A stretch of 64,000 nt of DNA, from NCBI RefSeq assembly GCF_036345155.1, contig NZ_CP107772.1:2728001-2792000 (forward strand), given 5' to 3'. Positions within the stretch are counted from its first letter, which is position 1. Each line of letters opens with the position of its first letter. Positions 34,886-43,214 of the stretch are shown here, piece after piece. A program made the translations under genes and the position numbers. The stretch is from Streptomyces sp. NBC_00582 (GTDB lineage: Bacteria > Actinomycetota > Actinomycetes > Streptomycetales > Streptomycetaceae). The notes under the pieces were generated by a model. It saw nothing but the letters and a program-made list of their open reading frames with translations, ran no database searches and was not told where the DNA came from.

Positions 34886-35731
34886 GTGGCAGCAGACCCA
34901 GCCGGTACGACGGAGATCCGCGGGGCGCTGGCGCGCCTGCGGCGTACGACGGGGCTGCCGGTCGCCTTCGGCGGCCTGGTGGAGCCGGGGCGTGCCCGGA
35001 TGCGGATCAGCGAGTTCAGCGGCGCGGCCACGCTCGCGCTGCGGGGTGTGGTGGTGACGGCCGGCAACGGCCTCGGCGGCAAGGCGGTGGAGCGGGCCCG
35101 TCCGTGCGCGGTGACCGACTACTCGCTCTCCCAGCAGATCAGCCACGAGTACGACGCGGCGGTCGCCGAGGAGGGGCTGCGCTCGGTGCTGGCGATCCCG
35201 GTGGTGGTACGGCGCCGGGTGCGCGGGGTGCTCTACGGCGCGCTGCGCACCGCCCAGCCGCTGGGCGACCGCACGCTGAGCGCGGCGGTGGACGTGGCGC
35301 GGGACGTGGAGCAGGCGCTGGTCGTCGAGGACGAGGCGCGCGGTCTGCTGTCCGAGGCCGGGACGCGGACGCCCCTCGGCACCGCACCGGGGCCGGGGCC
35401 GGGGCCGGGCTGGGGGCAGGTCCGCGAGGCGCATGCCGCGCTGCGTGCGCTGGCCCCGCGGATCGGCGACCCGGAGCTGCGCGCGGAGCTGCTGGAGGCC
35501 TGCGGTCTGCTGACGCCGGGCGAGCCCGGGGAGCCGATCGTGCTCGCCCCGCGTGAGCTGGACGTCCTCGCGTGTGTGGCGGCCGGGGCGACGAACGCGG
35601 CCGCGGGCGACCGTCTGGGGCTGCGCCCGGAGACGGTCAAGGCCTACCTGCGCTCGGCGATGCGCCGGCTGGGCGCCCACACCCGCGGCGAGGCGGTGGC
35701 CGCGGCACGCCGGGCGGGGCTGCTGCCCTAG
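34886..35731 (+). CDS. GAF-domain LuxR-type transcriptional regulator
   Basis: 281-residue cytoplasmic regulator. The N-terminal ~150 residues form a GAF-like ligand domain (GLGGKAVERARPCAVTDYSLSQQISHEYDAAVAEEGLRSVLAIPV). A short Gly/Pro stretch follows, and the C-terminus is a LuxR HTH (LAPRELDVLACVAAGATNAAAGDRLGLRPETVKAYLRSAMRRLG). GTG 34886 is taken because GCGAGG sits just upstream. It is divergent from the acyl-CoA synthetase operon, 150 bp away, so it probably senses a related acid or CoA ester. Confidence 0.85.
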   Translation: MAADPAGTTEIRGALARLRRTTGLPVAFGGLVEPGRARMRISEFSGAATLALRGVVVTAGNGLGGKAVERARPCAVTDYSLSQQISHEYDAAVAEEGLRSVLAIPVVVRRRVRGVLYGALRTAQPLGDRTLSAAVDVARDVEQALVVEDEARGLLSEAGTRTPLGTAPGPGPGPGWGQVREAHAALRALAPRIGDPELRAELLEACGLLTPGEPGEPIVLAPRELDVLACVAAGATNAAAGDRLGLRPETVKAYLRSAMRRLGAHTRGEAVAAARRAGLLP

Positions 35732-36010
35732 GGCCCTTCTGGGCCGACACGGTGGTTCCCGTCGGTAACAAGGGCATGGAAGAGTGCTCCCACACCGGTC
35801 GCGAGGCCCGGCGCGCGGGGGGTGCGCGGGCGGGTGGGGACCGCTCGGATCAAGCCAGGGAGGGGCTGCCACGACAACTGGTCATTCAACCGCTGCGGCT
35901 GTGAATTTACTTATGCGTAACGTTGTTAGCTCCCTCACCTCGCCGTCCCTCCGAATTTCAAAGAGACGTTGCCTAGAATTTGGCCCGAACACGACACTCG
36001 GAGGGGAGCG

Positions 36011-38830
36011 GTGACCGTGCGACGGGACTTCAAGGAGCCTGCCAGATGCCGCCCCGACCTGGTCATCGGCAGGGAGGAGCTGTTCACCTCCGCCCGTGAC
36101 CAGTTGGTGCGCGGCGGCAGTGTGCTGCTCCACGGACCCGCCGGAATAGGAAAGTCGACCGTGCTGCGGGCATTGGCCGCGGATTACGGCGACGCGGCCC
36201 ACACCGTGTTGCGCTGCTCGGCGACCGAGTCCGAATCCCATCTCCCCTTCCTGGCCCTGGCCGATCTGTTCGGTCTGGTCCTCGACGAGATCTCGGACAA
36301 GCTGCCCACCGCCCAGCGCACCGCCCTGGAATCGGCCCTGACCGGCCGCGGAGAGTCCACCCTGCAGCGCGACGGCCTCGCCCTGCGCCTCGCCGTGCTC
36401 TCCGCCCTGCGCGCCCTCGCGGCCTCCGGCCCGGTCCTGCTCGTCGCCGACGACCTCCAGTGGCTGGACTCGGCCAGCGCCGAACTCCTCGGCTTCGCCG
36501 CCCGGCGCCTCGGCGACACCCCCGTCCAGCTGCTGTGCGCGGTCCGCACCGAGGGCCAGGAGTACGACCGCCATCTACGCGCGTCCCCGCCCGACACCCT
36601 CGCCGTCCGCCTCAACCCGCTCTCCCGCAACCAGGTCTCCGCCCTGCTCGACCACCGCGGCTACACCGACCTGCCCCGCTCCACGGTCCGCGAGATCCAC
36701 CGCACCAGCGGCGGCAACCCCCTGTTCGCCCTGGAACTCGGCCGTGCCCTCGGCGAGAACCCGACCCCGCCGCGCCCCGGCGAGCCGCTGCCGGTGCCGA
36801 CCTCGCTGCGCGCCCTGGTGCTCAGCCGCCTCGACATGCTCTCCGACGAGGCCCGCCGCACCCTGCTCGTGGCCAGCGCCGGCGCCCGCCCCACCCTGGC
36901 CCTGCTGCACGCGGCCGGCCGGGAGAACGCCGAGGCCGAGACCGCCCAGGCCGCCGAGCTCGGGCTGCTGGCGACCGAGCCCGAGGGTCCCGCCGTACGG
37001 TTCGCGCATCCGCTGATCTCGGCGGCGCTGTACGCGGAGGCGCCCGTGCAGGAGCGCCGGGCCGCGCACGCCGCGCTGTCCACCGCCGCCTCCGACCCGA
37101 TCGAGCGGGCCCGCAACCTGGCCCTCGCCACCACCGGCACCGACCCGGAGGTCGCCGCCCGGCTCGCCGAGGCCGCGGCCCTCGCCCGCGACCGGGGCGC
37201 CCCGTCCGTCGCCGCCTCCCTCGGCCTGCTCGCCGCCCGCCACACCCCGCCGGACGGCACCCCTCCCCCGGACGAGCACCGGCTGCAGGCCGCCGAGGAC
37301 GCGATCACGGCCGGCGAGGTGGACCTGGCGCGGGACATCGCCCGCGAGGTGCTCACCCGGGCCACCGTGCCCGCCGACCGGATCCGCGCCTGGGAGGTGG
37401 TCATCGAGGCCGCCGGACAGGCCCTCGGCGACGTCGACGCCGTCTTTCCGCAGGCCCTCGCCGACGCCGGCGACGACCCCCGGCTGCTCGCCCTGGTCCA
37501 CTACCACCTCGCCTGGCGCAAGCTGATCGTCGAGGGGGACTTCTCCGAGGCCCGCCAGGAGGCCGCGCACGCGGCGGAGCTCGCCGCGCGAGGCGGCGAC
37601 CGGCGCACCGAGCTGATGTCGCTGTCCTTCCAGGCCTCCACCGAGACCCTGATGGGCCATCCGAACGCGCCCACCACCATCAAGCGCGCCCTGAAAGAAC
37701 CTCAGGACCCGTATGTGGCGTGCCATCACAACGGCGTCGGCGCGGCCCGGTTCCGCTGGCTGCTGATGAGCGATCAGCTGCCCGAGGCCCGCGCCACCAT
37801 CTCCGCGCTGCTGCGCGAGGTGCGCCGGCGCGGCATGGTCGAGAGCGAGGTGCACTTCCAGCGGTTCCTCGCCGAGACCGAACTGCGCTCCGGGCACTGC
37901 GGACGGGCCCTCGACCTGTCCCGCGAGAGCCTCCGGCTGGCCCGCGACTCCGGCATCGGCCTCGGCGCGTCCGCGATGCTCGCCTCCCTCGCCGAGGCCT
38001 CCGGCGGCGACCTGGACCGGGCCCTCGCCCTCGCGCGGGAGGCGGCCGGGCGCGCCGAGGAGGACGGCGACCAGATGTACCTCTCGCGCGCCCTGGCCGC
38101 TCTGGGCCACGCCCAGTTGGTGGCCGGCGACGCGGCGGCCGCGGTCGGCTCGCTGCGCCGGGTGCGGGAGCTGGAGACGGGCCTGCGCATCACCGACCCG
38201 GCGCGCGGCCGCTGGCACGGCGACCTCGCCGAGGCGCTGGTCCGGGTGGGCGAGCCGGGCGAGGCGCAGGACGTCATCGACGTCGCGCGTGCGCAGGCCC
38301 TGCGGCTCGGCCGGGAGAGTGTCCTCGCCGTCCTCGACCGCGCGGAGGCCCTGGTCCGGGCGGCGCACGGCGACCACGAGGGGGCCCTGGCCCGGCTGAC
38401 GTCCGTTCAGGACCGGCTCGCCAAGCTGGGATACGGTCTGGAGGAGGCACGGGCCGCGTTCGCGCTGGCCCGGCTGCGCACGGGACGGCCCGGTCCCACG
38501 TCGTACGACGAGGCGGCGCGGCTCTTCCGGCGGTGCCGGGCGCTGCCCTGGCTGCGGCAGGTGGACGCGGCAGCGGCGGCGGGCGCCCCGGAGCCCACAC
38601 CGCTCGCCCCGCAGGTGCCGCCCGCCTCCGACGCCCTCGAAGGCCTGGCCTCGATGGAGCGTCAGGTCGCCGCGCTCGTCATGGAGGGCGCCACGAACCG
38701 GGAGATCGCCGCCCGGCTGTTCATCAGCGTCAAGACGGTCGAGGCGACCCTGACCCGCGTCTACCGCAAGCTGGGCATCCGCTCCCGGGTGGACATCGTC
38801 CGCCTGGCGGCGGGGCGTCACGCGAAGTGA
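36011..38830 (+). CDS. LAL-type (large ATP-binding LuxR) transcriptional activator
   Basis: 939-residue regulator. The Walker A loop is LLHGPAGIGKSTVLR near residue 45 and Walker B is LLVADDLQWLD near 150. A long TPR-like helical middle is followed by a C-terminal LuxR HTH (LASMERQVAALVMEGATNREIAARLFISVKTVEATLTRVYRKLG). Such LAL/MalT-type proteins act as ATP-dependent activators. GTG 36011 is preceded by GGAGGGGAG. The adjacent trypsin gene, 235 bp downstream in the same direction, has CCCCTAG repeats in its promoter and is the likely target. Confidence 0.9.
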   Translation: MTVRRDFKEPARCRPDLVIGREELFTSARDQLVRGGSVLLHGPAGIGKSTVLRALAADYGDAAHTVLRCSATESESHLPFLALADLFGLVLDEISDKLPTAQRTALESALTGRGESTLQRDGLALRLAVLSALRALAASGPVLLVADDLQWLDSASAELLGFAARRLGDTPVQLLCAVRTEGQEYDRHLRASPPDTLAVRLNPLSRNQVSALLDHRGYTDLPRSTVREIHRTSGGNPLFALELGRALGENPTPPRPGEPLPVPTSLRALVLSRLDMLSDEARRTLLVASAGARPTLALLHAAGRENAEAETAQAAELGLLATEPEGPAVRFAHPLISAALYAEAPVQERRAAHAALSTAASDPIERARNLALATTGTDPEVAARLAEAAALARDRGAPSVAASLGLLAARHTPPDGTPPPDEHRLQAAEDAITAGEVDLARDIAREVLTRATVPADRIRAWEVVIEAAGQALGDVDAVFPQALADAGDDPRLLALVHYHLAWRKLIVEGDFSEARQEAAHAAELAARGGDRRTELMSLSFQASTETLMGHPNAPTTIKRALKEPQDPYVACHHNGVGAARFRWLLMSDQLPEARATISALLREVRRRGMVESEVHFQRFLAETELRSGHCGRALDLSRESLRLARDSGIGLGASAMLASLAEASGGDLDRALALAREAAGRAEEDGDQMYLSRALAALGHAQLVAGDAAAAVGSLRRVRELETGLRITDPARGRWHGDLAEALVRVGEPGEAQDVIDVARAQALRLGRESVLAVLDRAEALVRAAHGDHEGALARLTSVQDRLAKLGYGLEEARAAFALARLRTGRPGPTSYDEAARLFRRCRALPWLRQVDAAAAAGAPEPTPLAPQVPPASDALEGLASMERQVAALVMEGATNREIAARLFISVKTVEATLTRVYRKLGIRSRVDIVRLAAGRHAK

Positions 38831-38908
38831 GCCACACGGGGGTTAACTGCCGTACGCGGGTTGACGCGGGGCGCCCGCGGGCCGACCGAGGGTTTTCCCT
38901 GCCCCGAC

Positions 38909-38954
38909 GCCCCTAGGGGGTTCCCTCATTGGGAGGAGGCTGTGCGGCCCCTAG
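38909..38954. promoter_or_regulatory. GCCCCTAG direct repeats upstream of trypsin gene
   Basis: GCCCCTAG occurs at 38909-38916, extended there to the palindrome CCCCTAGGGG (38910-38919), and again at 38947-38954, 38 bp away. They lie ~112-157 bp upstream of the trypsin start, in a position suited to activation by the LAL regulator. Confidence 0.5.
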
Positions 38955-39065
38955 CGTTTGGGATGTGCCGCTCGCCCGGGCACACGGGGGTCGGTCCCGC
39001 GACCCCCGTGCATCACCCCCCACACCCGCGCGACCCCCCACCGGCAAATCCCCACGAGGAGACGC

Positions 39066-39857
39066 ATGTTCGGGCTCAACCGTGCCAAGAAGGCCGCGGC
39101 CGTCGTCGCGGCCGTCGCCGCCACGGCGGCCACGGCTCTGCTCAGCGCCCCCACCGCTGTCGCAGCGCCGCAGCCCATCGTCGGCGGCACGACCACCACC
39201 ACGACCGCGTACCCGTTCATGATGCAGATCACGGACGCCTCGCAGAACCAGTTCTGCGGCGGCACCCTGGTCTCGGCGACCAAGGTGGTCACGGCGGCGC
39301 ACTGCATGGTCGGCGAGACGACCAGCAGCGTGCGGGTCGTCGGCGGCCGCACCTACCTGAACGGCACCAACGGCACGGTCAGCCGGGTGAGCAAGATCTG
39401 GATCAACCCGGACTACACGGACGCCACCAACGGCGACGACGTGGCCGTCCTGACCCTGGCGACCTCGATGTCGTACACCCCGGCGTCGTACGTCTCCTCC
39501 TCCCAGACCGGCGTGTACGCGGCCGGCACCACGGCCCGCATCCTCGGCTGGGGCACCACCTCGGAGAACGGCAGCTCCTCCAACCAGCTGCGGACCGCGA
39601 CCGTCCCGATCGTGTCCGACTCCAGCTGCCGCACCTCCTACGGTTCCGACTTCGTCGCGACCGACATGGTTTGCGCCGGATACACATCCGGTGGCGTAGA
39701 CACCTGCCAGGGCGACAGCGGCGGTCCCCTGCTCATCGGGGGCGTCCTGGCAGGGATCACTTCATGGGGCGAGGGCTGCGCGGAGGCCGGTTACCCGGGT
39801 GTGTACACCCGGCTGACCACCTTCTCCAGCCTCGTCACCGCGCAGGTCAACTCGTAG
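39066..39857 (+). CDS. Secreted trypsin-like serine protease (S1)
   Basis: 263-residue exported protease. Signal peptide: KKAAAVVAAVAATAATALL, then a short propeptide to IVGGTTTTTT, the zymogen-type IVGG start of the mature enzyme. Catalytic triad: His in VTAAHCMV, Asp in NGDDVAVLTL and Ser in CQGDSGGPL. An Asp six residues before the Ser (GGVDTCQGDSGG) gives trypsin specificity for Arg/Lys. Three disulfide pairs are likely. The GAGGAG ribosome binding site precedes ATG 39066. Confidence 0.95.
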   Translation: MFGLNRAKKAAAVVAAVAATAATALLSAPTAVAAPQPIVGGTTTTTTAYPFMMQITDASQNQFCGGTLVSATKVVTAAHCMVGETTSSVRVVGGRTYLNGTNGTVSRVSKIWINPDYTDATNGDDVAVLTLATSMSYTPASYVSSSQTGVYAAGTTARILGWGTTSENGSSSNQLRTATVPIVSDSSCRTSYGSDFVATDMVCAGYTSGGVDTCQGDSGGPLLIGGVLAGITSWGEGCAEAGYPGVYTRLTTFSSLVTAQVNS

Positions 39858-39906
39858 CGAACGGGTGACCCGCACCAAGTCCTGAGCACCCCTCAGGCGA
39901 ACGACC

Positions 39907-39949
39907 AGGGGGCGCTGCGAGCCTCCACGAGCGGCCCGCAGCGCCCCCT
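39907..39949. terminator. Hairpin after the trypsin gene
   Basis: Perfect 13-bp arms AGGGGGCGCTGCG and CGCAGCGCCCCCT around a 17-nt loop, 50 bp beyond the stop. The IS481 insertion is only 15 bp further on, so this is the original terminator left intact. Confidence 0.75.
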
Positions 39950-39957
39950 CTCCATGC

Positions 39958-39963
39958 CCTAGA
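39958..39963. repeat. Left target-site duplication CCTAGA
   Basis: Direct repeat of CCTAGA flanking the IS481-family element; identical copy at 41022-41027. IS481-type elements insert at NCTAGN. The TAG in this copy serves as the transposase stop codon. Confidence 0.85.
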
Positions 39964-40912
39964 TGTGCTGACCGGACAGGTTGGTGACACGGCTGGCTGG
40001 GGGGTGGCCGCCGATGCCGGTGTGGGGTCGGTGGTAGTTGTACCAGTGCAGCCAGTCGGGAAACGCTGCCTGACGTTCGCTGTCTGACATGTAGGGCCGC
40101 GTGTAGGCCCATTCCTCGAGCAGGGTGCGGTGGAAGCGTTCGACCTTGCCGTTCGTCTGCGGCCGCCAGGGCCTCGTCCAGCGGGGACTGATCCCCAGGT
40201 CGAGGCAGGTGTCACGCCAGGTGTTCTTGGTGTAGGCCCAGGCGTTGTCGGTCAGGACCCGTTCGACGGTGATCCCTTGCTGCGCGAACCAGGCGGTGGC
40301 GCGGGTGAGGAAGGCGGCGCAGGTCGGGGCGGTCTCGTCGGGCAGGTCTTCGGTGTAGGCCAGGCGGGAGTGGTCGTCCAGGGCGGTGTGCAGGTAGGCG
40401 TAGCCGGTCCCGGTGCGGTTGCGTCGGCCTTCGGCGCGGCCCTGGGTGCGGTGCCCGCCGCCGTCGGGAATCCGCCCCAGCTTCTTGACGTCGATGTGGA
40501 CCAGTTCGCCGGGCCGTGCACGCTCGTAACGGCGGACGGGTTCGCCGGTGGCCCGGTCGACGGCGGCCAGGACGGGCAGGCCGTGCCGGCGCAGGATGCG
40601 ATGGGCGGTGGAGGCGGCGACGCCGGTGCGGGCGGCCAGCCGCAGTGGGCCGATACGGTGCTCGCGCCGCAGCCGCACGACCCGTTCTTCCACCGCCGCC
40701 GGTGTCCGGTGCGGTTGACGGTGCGGGCGGCTGGAGCGGTCCCGCATCCCCGCCTCGCCGTGCTGCCGGTAGCGGCTCGCCCAGCGTGCGGCGGTGGTGT
40801 GACTGACCTGGAAGCGTTCCGCGGCCCGGCGCAGCGGCCAGCCGTCGTCCACGACACACCGGGCCAGACGGAGCCTGCCGGTCGGCGTCAGCGGCGCATT
40901 ACGGTGGGACAC
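39959..40912 (-). CDS. IS481-family transposase
   Basis: 317-residue DDE transposase. N-terminal HTH: LRRAAERFQVSHTTAARWASRYRQHG. The integrase core has the first Asp in LVHIDVKKLGRI, the second in RVLTDNAWAY and Glu in TNGKVERFHRTL, each in the usual IS481/rve context. GTG 40912 has AGGAGG upstream. The stop codon TAG is supplied by the duplicated target CCTAGA rather than by the element. Confidence 0.93.
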   Translation of the reverse strand: MSHRNAPLTPTGRLRLARCVVDDGWPLRRAAERFQVSHTTAARWASRYRQHGEAGMRDRSSRPHRQPHRTPAAVEERVVRLRREHRIGPLRLAARTGVAASTAHRILRRHGLPVLAAVDRATGEPVRRYERARPGELVHIDVKKLGRIPDGGGHRTQGRAEGRRNRTGTGYAYLHTALDDHSRLAYTEDLPDETAPTCAAFLTRATAWFAQQGITVERVLTDNAWAYTKNTWRDTCLDLGISPRWTRPWRPQTNGKVERFHRTLLEEWAYTRPYMSDSERQAAFPDWLHWYNYHRPHTGIGGHPPASRVTNLSGQHI

Positions 40913-41021
40913 GAGGGCCTCCTGAGCGTTGGTGCAGATGTCGCGATCCACACCGAACCCGGAAGGCCCTCACCTGTTCAAGCACCCAGCACGCGTGTCA
41001 CCAACGTCCCGGGACAACACA
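39964..41021 (-). mobile_element. IS481-family insertion sequence, complete
   Basis: 1058-bp element with terminal inverted repeats of about 28 bp (39964-39991 and 40994-41021). They match at 22 of 28 positions, both starting TGTG and ending with the identical block GTTGGTGACACG. The 6-bp duplication CCTAGA flanks it. A single intact transposase gene fills the element. Intact ends and frame suggest a recent insertion. Confidence 0.9.
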
Positions 41022-41027
41022 CCTAGA
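41022..41027. repeat. Right target-site duplication CCTAGA
   Basis: Second copy of the IS481 target duplication. On the minus strand its TAG is the stop codon of the winged-helix gene next to it, so one target supplies stops to two genes. Confidence 0.85.
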
Positions 41028-42186
41028 GGGTGTTTCGAGAGTCCCGCACAGCACCCGCGGTCTTTCGGAACACCCCCTGGTGCGGTACGACGGTGCCGAA
41101 CCGGATGTCGTACGGCGTCCCCGGGTGCAGCACGCGCAGCATCCGCTCCGCCTCCGCCGTCACGGCCTCCCGCCGGGCCCGGTCGAGTCGGCCGAAGAGC
41201 TCGATGACGACGGCGTCCTCCTCCCTCTTCCACAGGCCGGCGAGGAAGCCGTCGACGAGGAGCGTGCGGTGGGCCTGGTTGCCCTGCCAGGCGCGGCCGT
41301 GCAGGGCGGGCGGGACGACCCGGCCGCGGTCGGCGTGCGAGAGCAGCAGGTTGTCGAACTCGGGGAGGAAGCGGGGCGGGGCCGGGGTGTCCGGGTCGGG
41401 GCGCGGGGCGTCCGGGAGGTCGAAGAGTTCGGTGCCGTGCTCGTCCCGGAAGGTGAGGAGTTCGGGGCGCAGGCGCTCGAAGACCGGGCGCAGCCGGGTG
41501 AGTCCGGCCCAGGTCTGCATGTCCTTTACGGAGGCCGGGCCGAAGGCGGCGAGATAGCGACGGACGACGGTCTCCGGGGCGGGGGCCGGCTCGGCGGGCC
41601 GGCCGAGCCAGTGTTCGGCGGTGGTGAGGGCGACCTGTCCGCTCCTGCCCCACAGCCCGCGCGGGGTGACCTGGACGAGGGGCAGCCGGCAGCGGGCGGC
41701 GACGGCCAGCGACTGCGGGTCGGCGTCCGGCCACTCGACGGCGAGGGCCTCGCGCAGCTGCCGCATGGTGCGCGGCTCGGCCTCGACGAGCTCGCGGGCG
41801 AGGACGGCGAGCCGGTCGAGGTCCACTCCGGCGAGGCCGGCGCGGAAGTACGTCAGCTCGCGGTCCCGCGCGGGCTGGACGAACGGCCGCAGGGTGAGAC
41901 AGTCGTCGGCGGTGTGGGTGTGGATGGTCGAGCGCAGGGTGACGATCCGCACTACCTCCCGGTCCGCCATCGGCGCCGAGAGCCGCTCGGGGGCGAAGCC
42001 GTCGAGGCGGGCGGCGAGCGCCTGGTACGGCGGTGTGACGTTCTGCGCCTGCAGGCCCAGCAGGTGTTCCACGGCCGCCCGCACCCCGAGCGCGGCGGGC
42101 CTCAGGAGGAACTGCCGGTCGAGGGTCGCGCGGTTGAGGGCGCGGGGGGAGAGCACGGGGGCGGCCGCGGACGTCTTCTTCGTCAT
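41023..42186 (-). CDS. Winged-helix DNA-binding domain protein (HTH_42, AlkZ-like family)
   Basis: 387-residue protein of the winged-helix HTH_42 family, whose studied members include AlkZ-type DNA glycosylases for crosslink or alkyl repair. Markers: HLLGLQAQNVTPPYQALAARL, IVTLRSTIHTHTADDC, LFDLPDAPRPDPDTPAPPRFLPEFDNLLLSHADR and VDGFLAGLWKRE. The last ~15 residues (GVFRKTAGAVRDSRNTL) look foreign, and the stop lies in the IS target CCTAGA. The natural end may have been replaced before the IS arrived. ATG 42186 is used. Confidence 0.8.
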   Translation of the reverse strand: MTKKTSAAAPVLSPRALNRATLDRQFLLRPAALGVRAAVEHLLGLQAQNVTPPYQALAARLDGFAPERLSAPMADREVVRIVTLRSTIHTHTADDCLTLRPFVQPARDRELTYFRAGLAGVDLDRLAVLARELVEAEPRTMRQLREALAVEWPDADPQSLAVAARCRLPLVQVTPRGLWGRSGQVALTTAEHWLGRPAEPAPAPETVVRRYLAAFGPASVKDMQTWAGLTRLRPVFERLRPELLTFRDEHGTELFDLPDAPRPDPDTPAPPRFLPEFDNLLLSHADRGRVVPPALHGRAWQGNQAHRTLLVDGFLAGLWKREEDAVVIELFGRLDRARREAVTAEAERMLRVLHPGTPYDIRFGTVVPHQGVFRKTAGAVRDSRNTL

Positions 42187-42260
42187 GAGGGCAAGGTAGC
42201 GGGCATCGAGGACAGGATCTGTCCTCTTGTGCCCCGCCGCACGGCGCCCCCGCCCGCGCC

Positions 42261-42881
42261 TCAGCGTGCGCTCATGTCGCCCGTCGCGGGTGTGCCGTCG
42301 GCGAGCCCGTAGCGGAGGTGCACGGTGCCCTTCGGGCTCGCCGCCGGGGGCGCGAGGAGGGTGAGGTTCGTGGGGACGGCGCCGCCGTCGAACACCTGCT
42401 TGCCGACGCCGAGCACGATCGGGTGCAGCCAGAGGTCGAGACGGTCGAAGAGCTTCTCGCGCAGGAGGGTCTGCACCAGGTTCAGGCTTCCGACGACCTT
42501 CACGTGCTCGTGCCGGTCGCGGATCTCGCGCACCGCGCCGGCCAGGTCCGGGCCGAGGTGCGTGGACCCGGCCCACGACAGGTCGGGGCGGCCGCGGGAG
42601 GCCACGTACTTCGGGACACGGTTGAAGAGCGTGGCGATGTCGTCGTCCTGGCCGCCCTCCTGGTGCGGCCAGTAGGCGGCGAAGATGTCGTACGTCCGCC
42701 GGCCGAGCAGGAGGGCGTCCGTGCCCTCGTACGCGGCGCCGATCTGCGCCCCGGCGACCTCGTCCAGCAGGGGCGCCTGCCAGCCGCCGAACGGGAACCC
42801 CACCGGGTCCTCGTCGGGGCCGCCGGGCGCCTGCCCGACGAGGTCCAGGGTGGCGAACAGCTCGATGTGGATGAGGCCCAT
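42261..42881 (-). CDS. Dihydrofolate reductase-like protein (RibD C-terminal family), second copy
   Basis: 206-residue RibD_C/YyaP-type protein, homologous to the 3298-3936 product but diverged: LIHIELFATLDLVGQAPGGPDED, LLLGRRTYDIFAAYWPHQEGG, VVGSLNLVQTLLREKLFDRLDLWLHPIVLG. Family members are presumed NADPH-dependent reductases of unknown substrate. It is downstream of the ferredoxin gene on the same strand with a 93-bp gap, so co-transcription is possible. Confidence 0.85.
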   Translation of the reverse strand: MGLIHIELFATLDLVGQAPGGPDEDPVGFPFGGWQAPLLDEVAGAQIGAAYEGTDALLLGRRTYDIFAAYWPHQEGGQDDDIATLFNRVPKYVASRGRPDLSWAGSTHLGPDLAGAVREIRDRHEHVKVVGSLNLVQTLLREKLFDRLDLWLHPIVLGVGKQVFDGGAVPTNLTLLAPPAASPKGTVHLRYGLADGTPATGDMSAR

Positions 42882-42974
42882 GCCTTGCTCCCGATGCGTC
42901 GGTGGTCCCGGTCATGAGGTAGACCTGCGCCGTCGCCGGGACTCATCGCCGCGGCGGCACCCCGGCACTCCTCC

Positions 42975-43214
42975 TCATGGTGGATCACCGCCCGCGTCCC
43001 GGCCCGTCGGCCGGTCCTGGAGGGTGAGCGCCCCGGAGGGGCACACCCCGGCGGCCATCCGGGTGGCCGTGGGACGGGTGATGAGCGGATCGGGGTGCAG
43101 CAGGAGGACGCGGCCGTCGTCGGGGTCCTGGTCGAAGACCTCGGGGGCGGTCAGGGCGCACATCCCGGCGCCGATGCAGCGCTCACGGTCGACGCGCAGG
43201 CGCGCGGCGCTCAT
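42975..43214 (-). CDS. P450-linked [3Fe-4S]-type ferredoxin
   Basis: 79-residue single-cluster ferredoxin. Cluster Cys: CIGAGMC (C-x5-C) and the distal CPSGAL, with no Cys in the middle position, which indicates a [3Fe-4S] or site-differentiated cluster. Such ferredoxins feed electrons to Streptomyces P450s. ATG 43214 overlaps the P450 stop (ATGA), so the two are co-translated and should be partners. Confidence 0.92.
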   Translation of the reverse strand: MSAARLRVDRERCIGAGMCALTAPEVFDQDPDDGRVLLLHPDPLITRPTATRMAAGVCPSGALTLQDRPTGRDAGGDPP

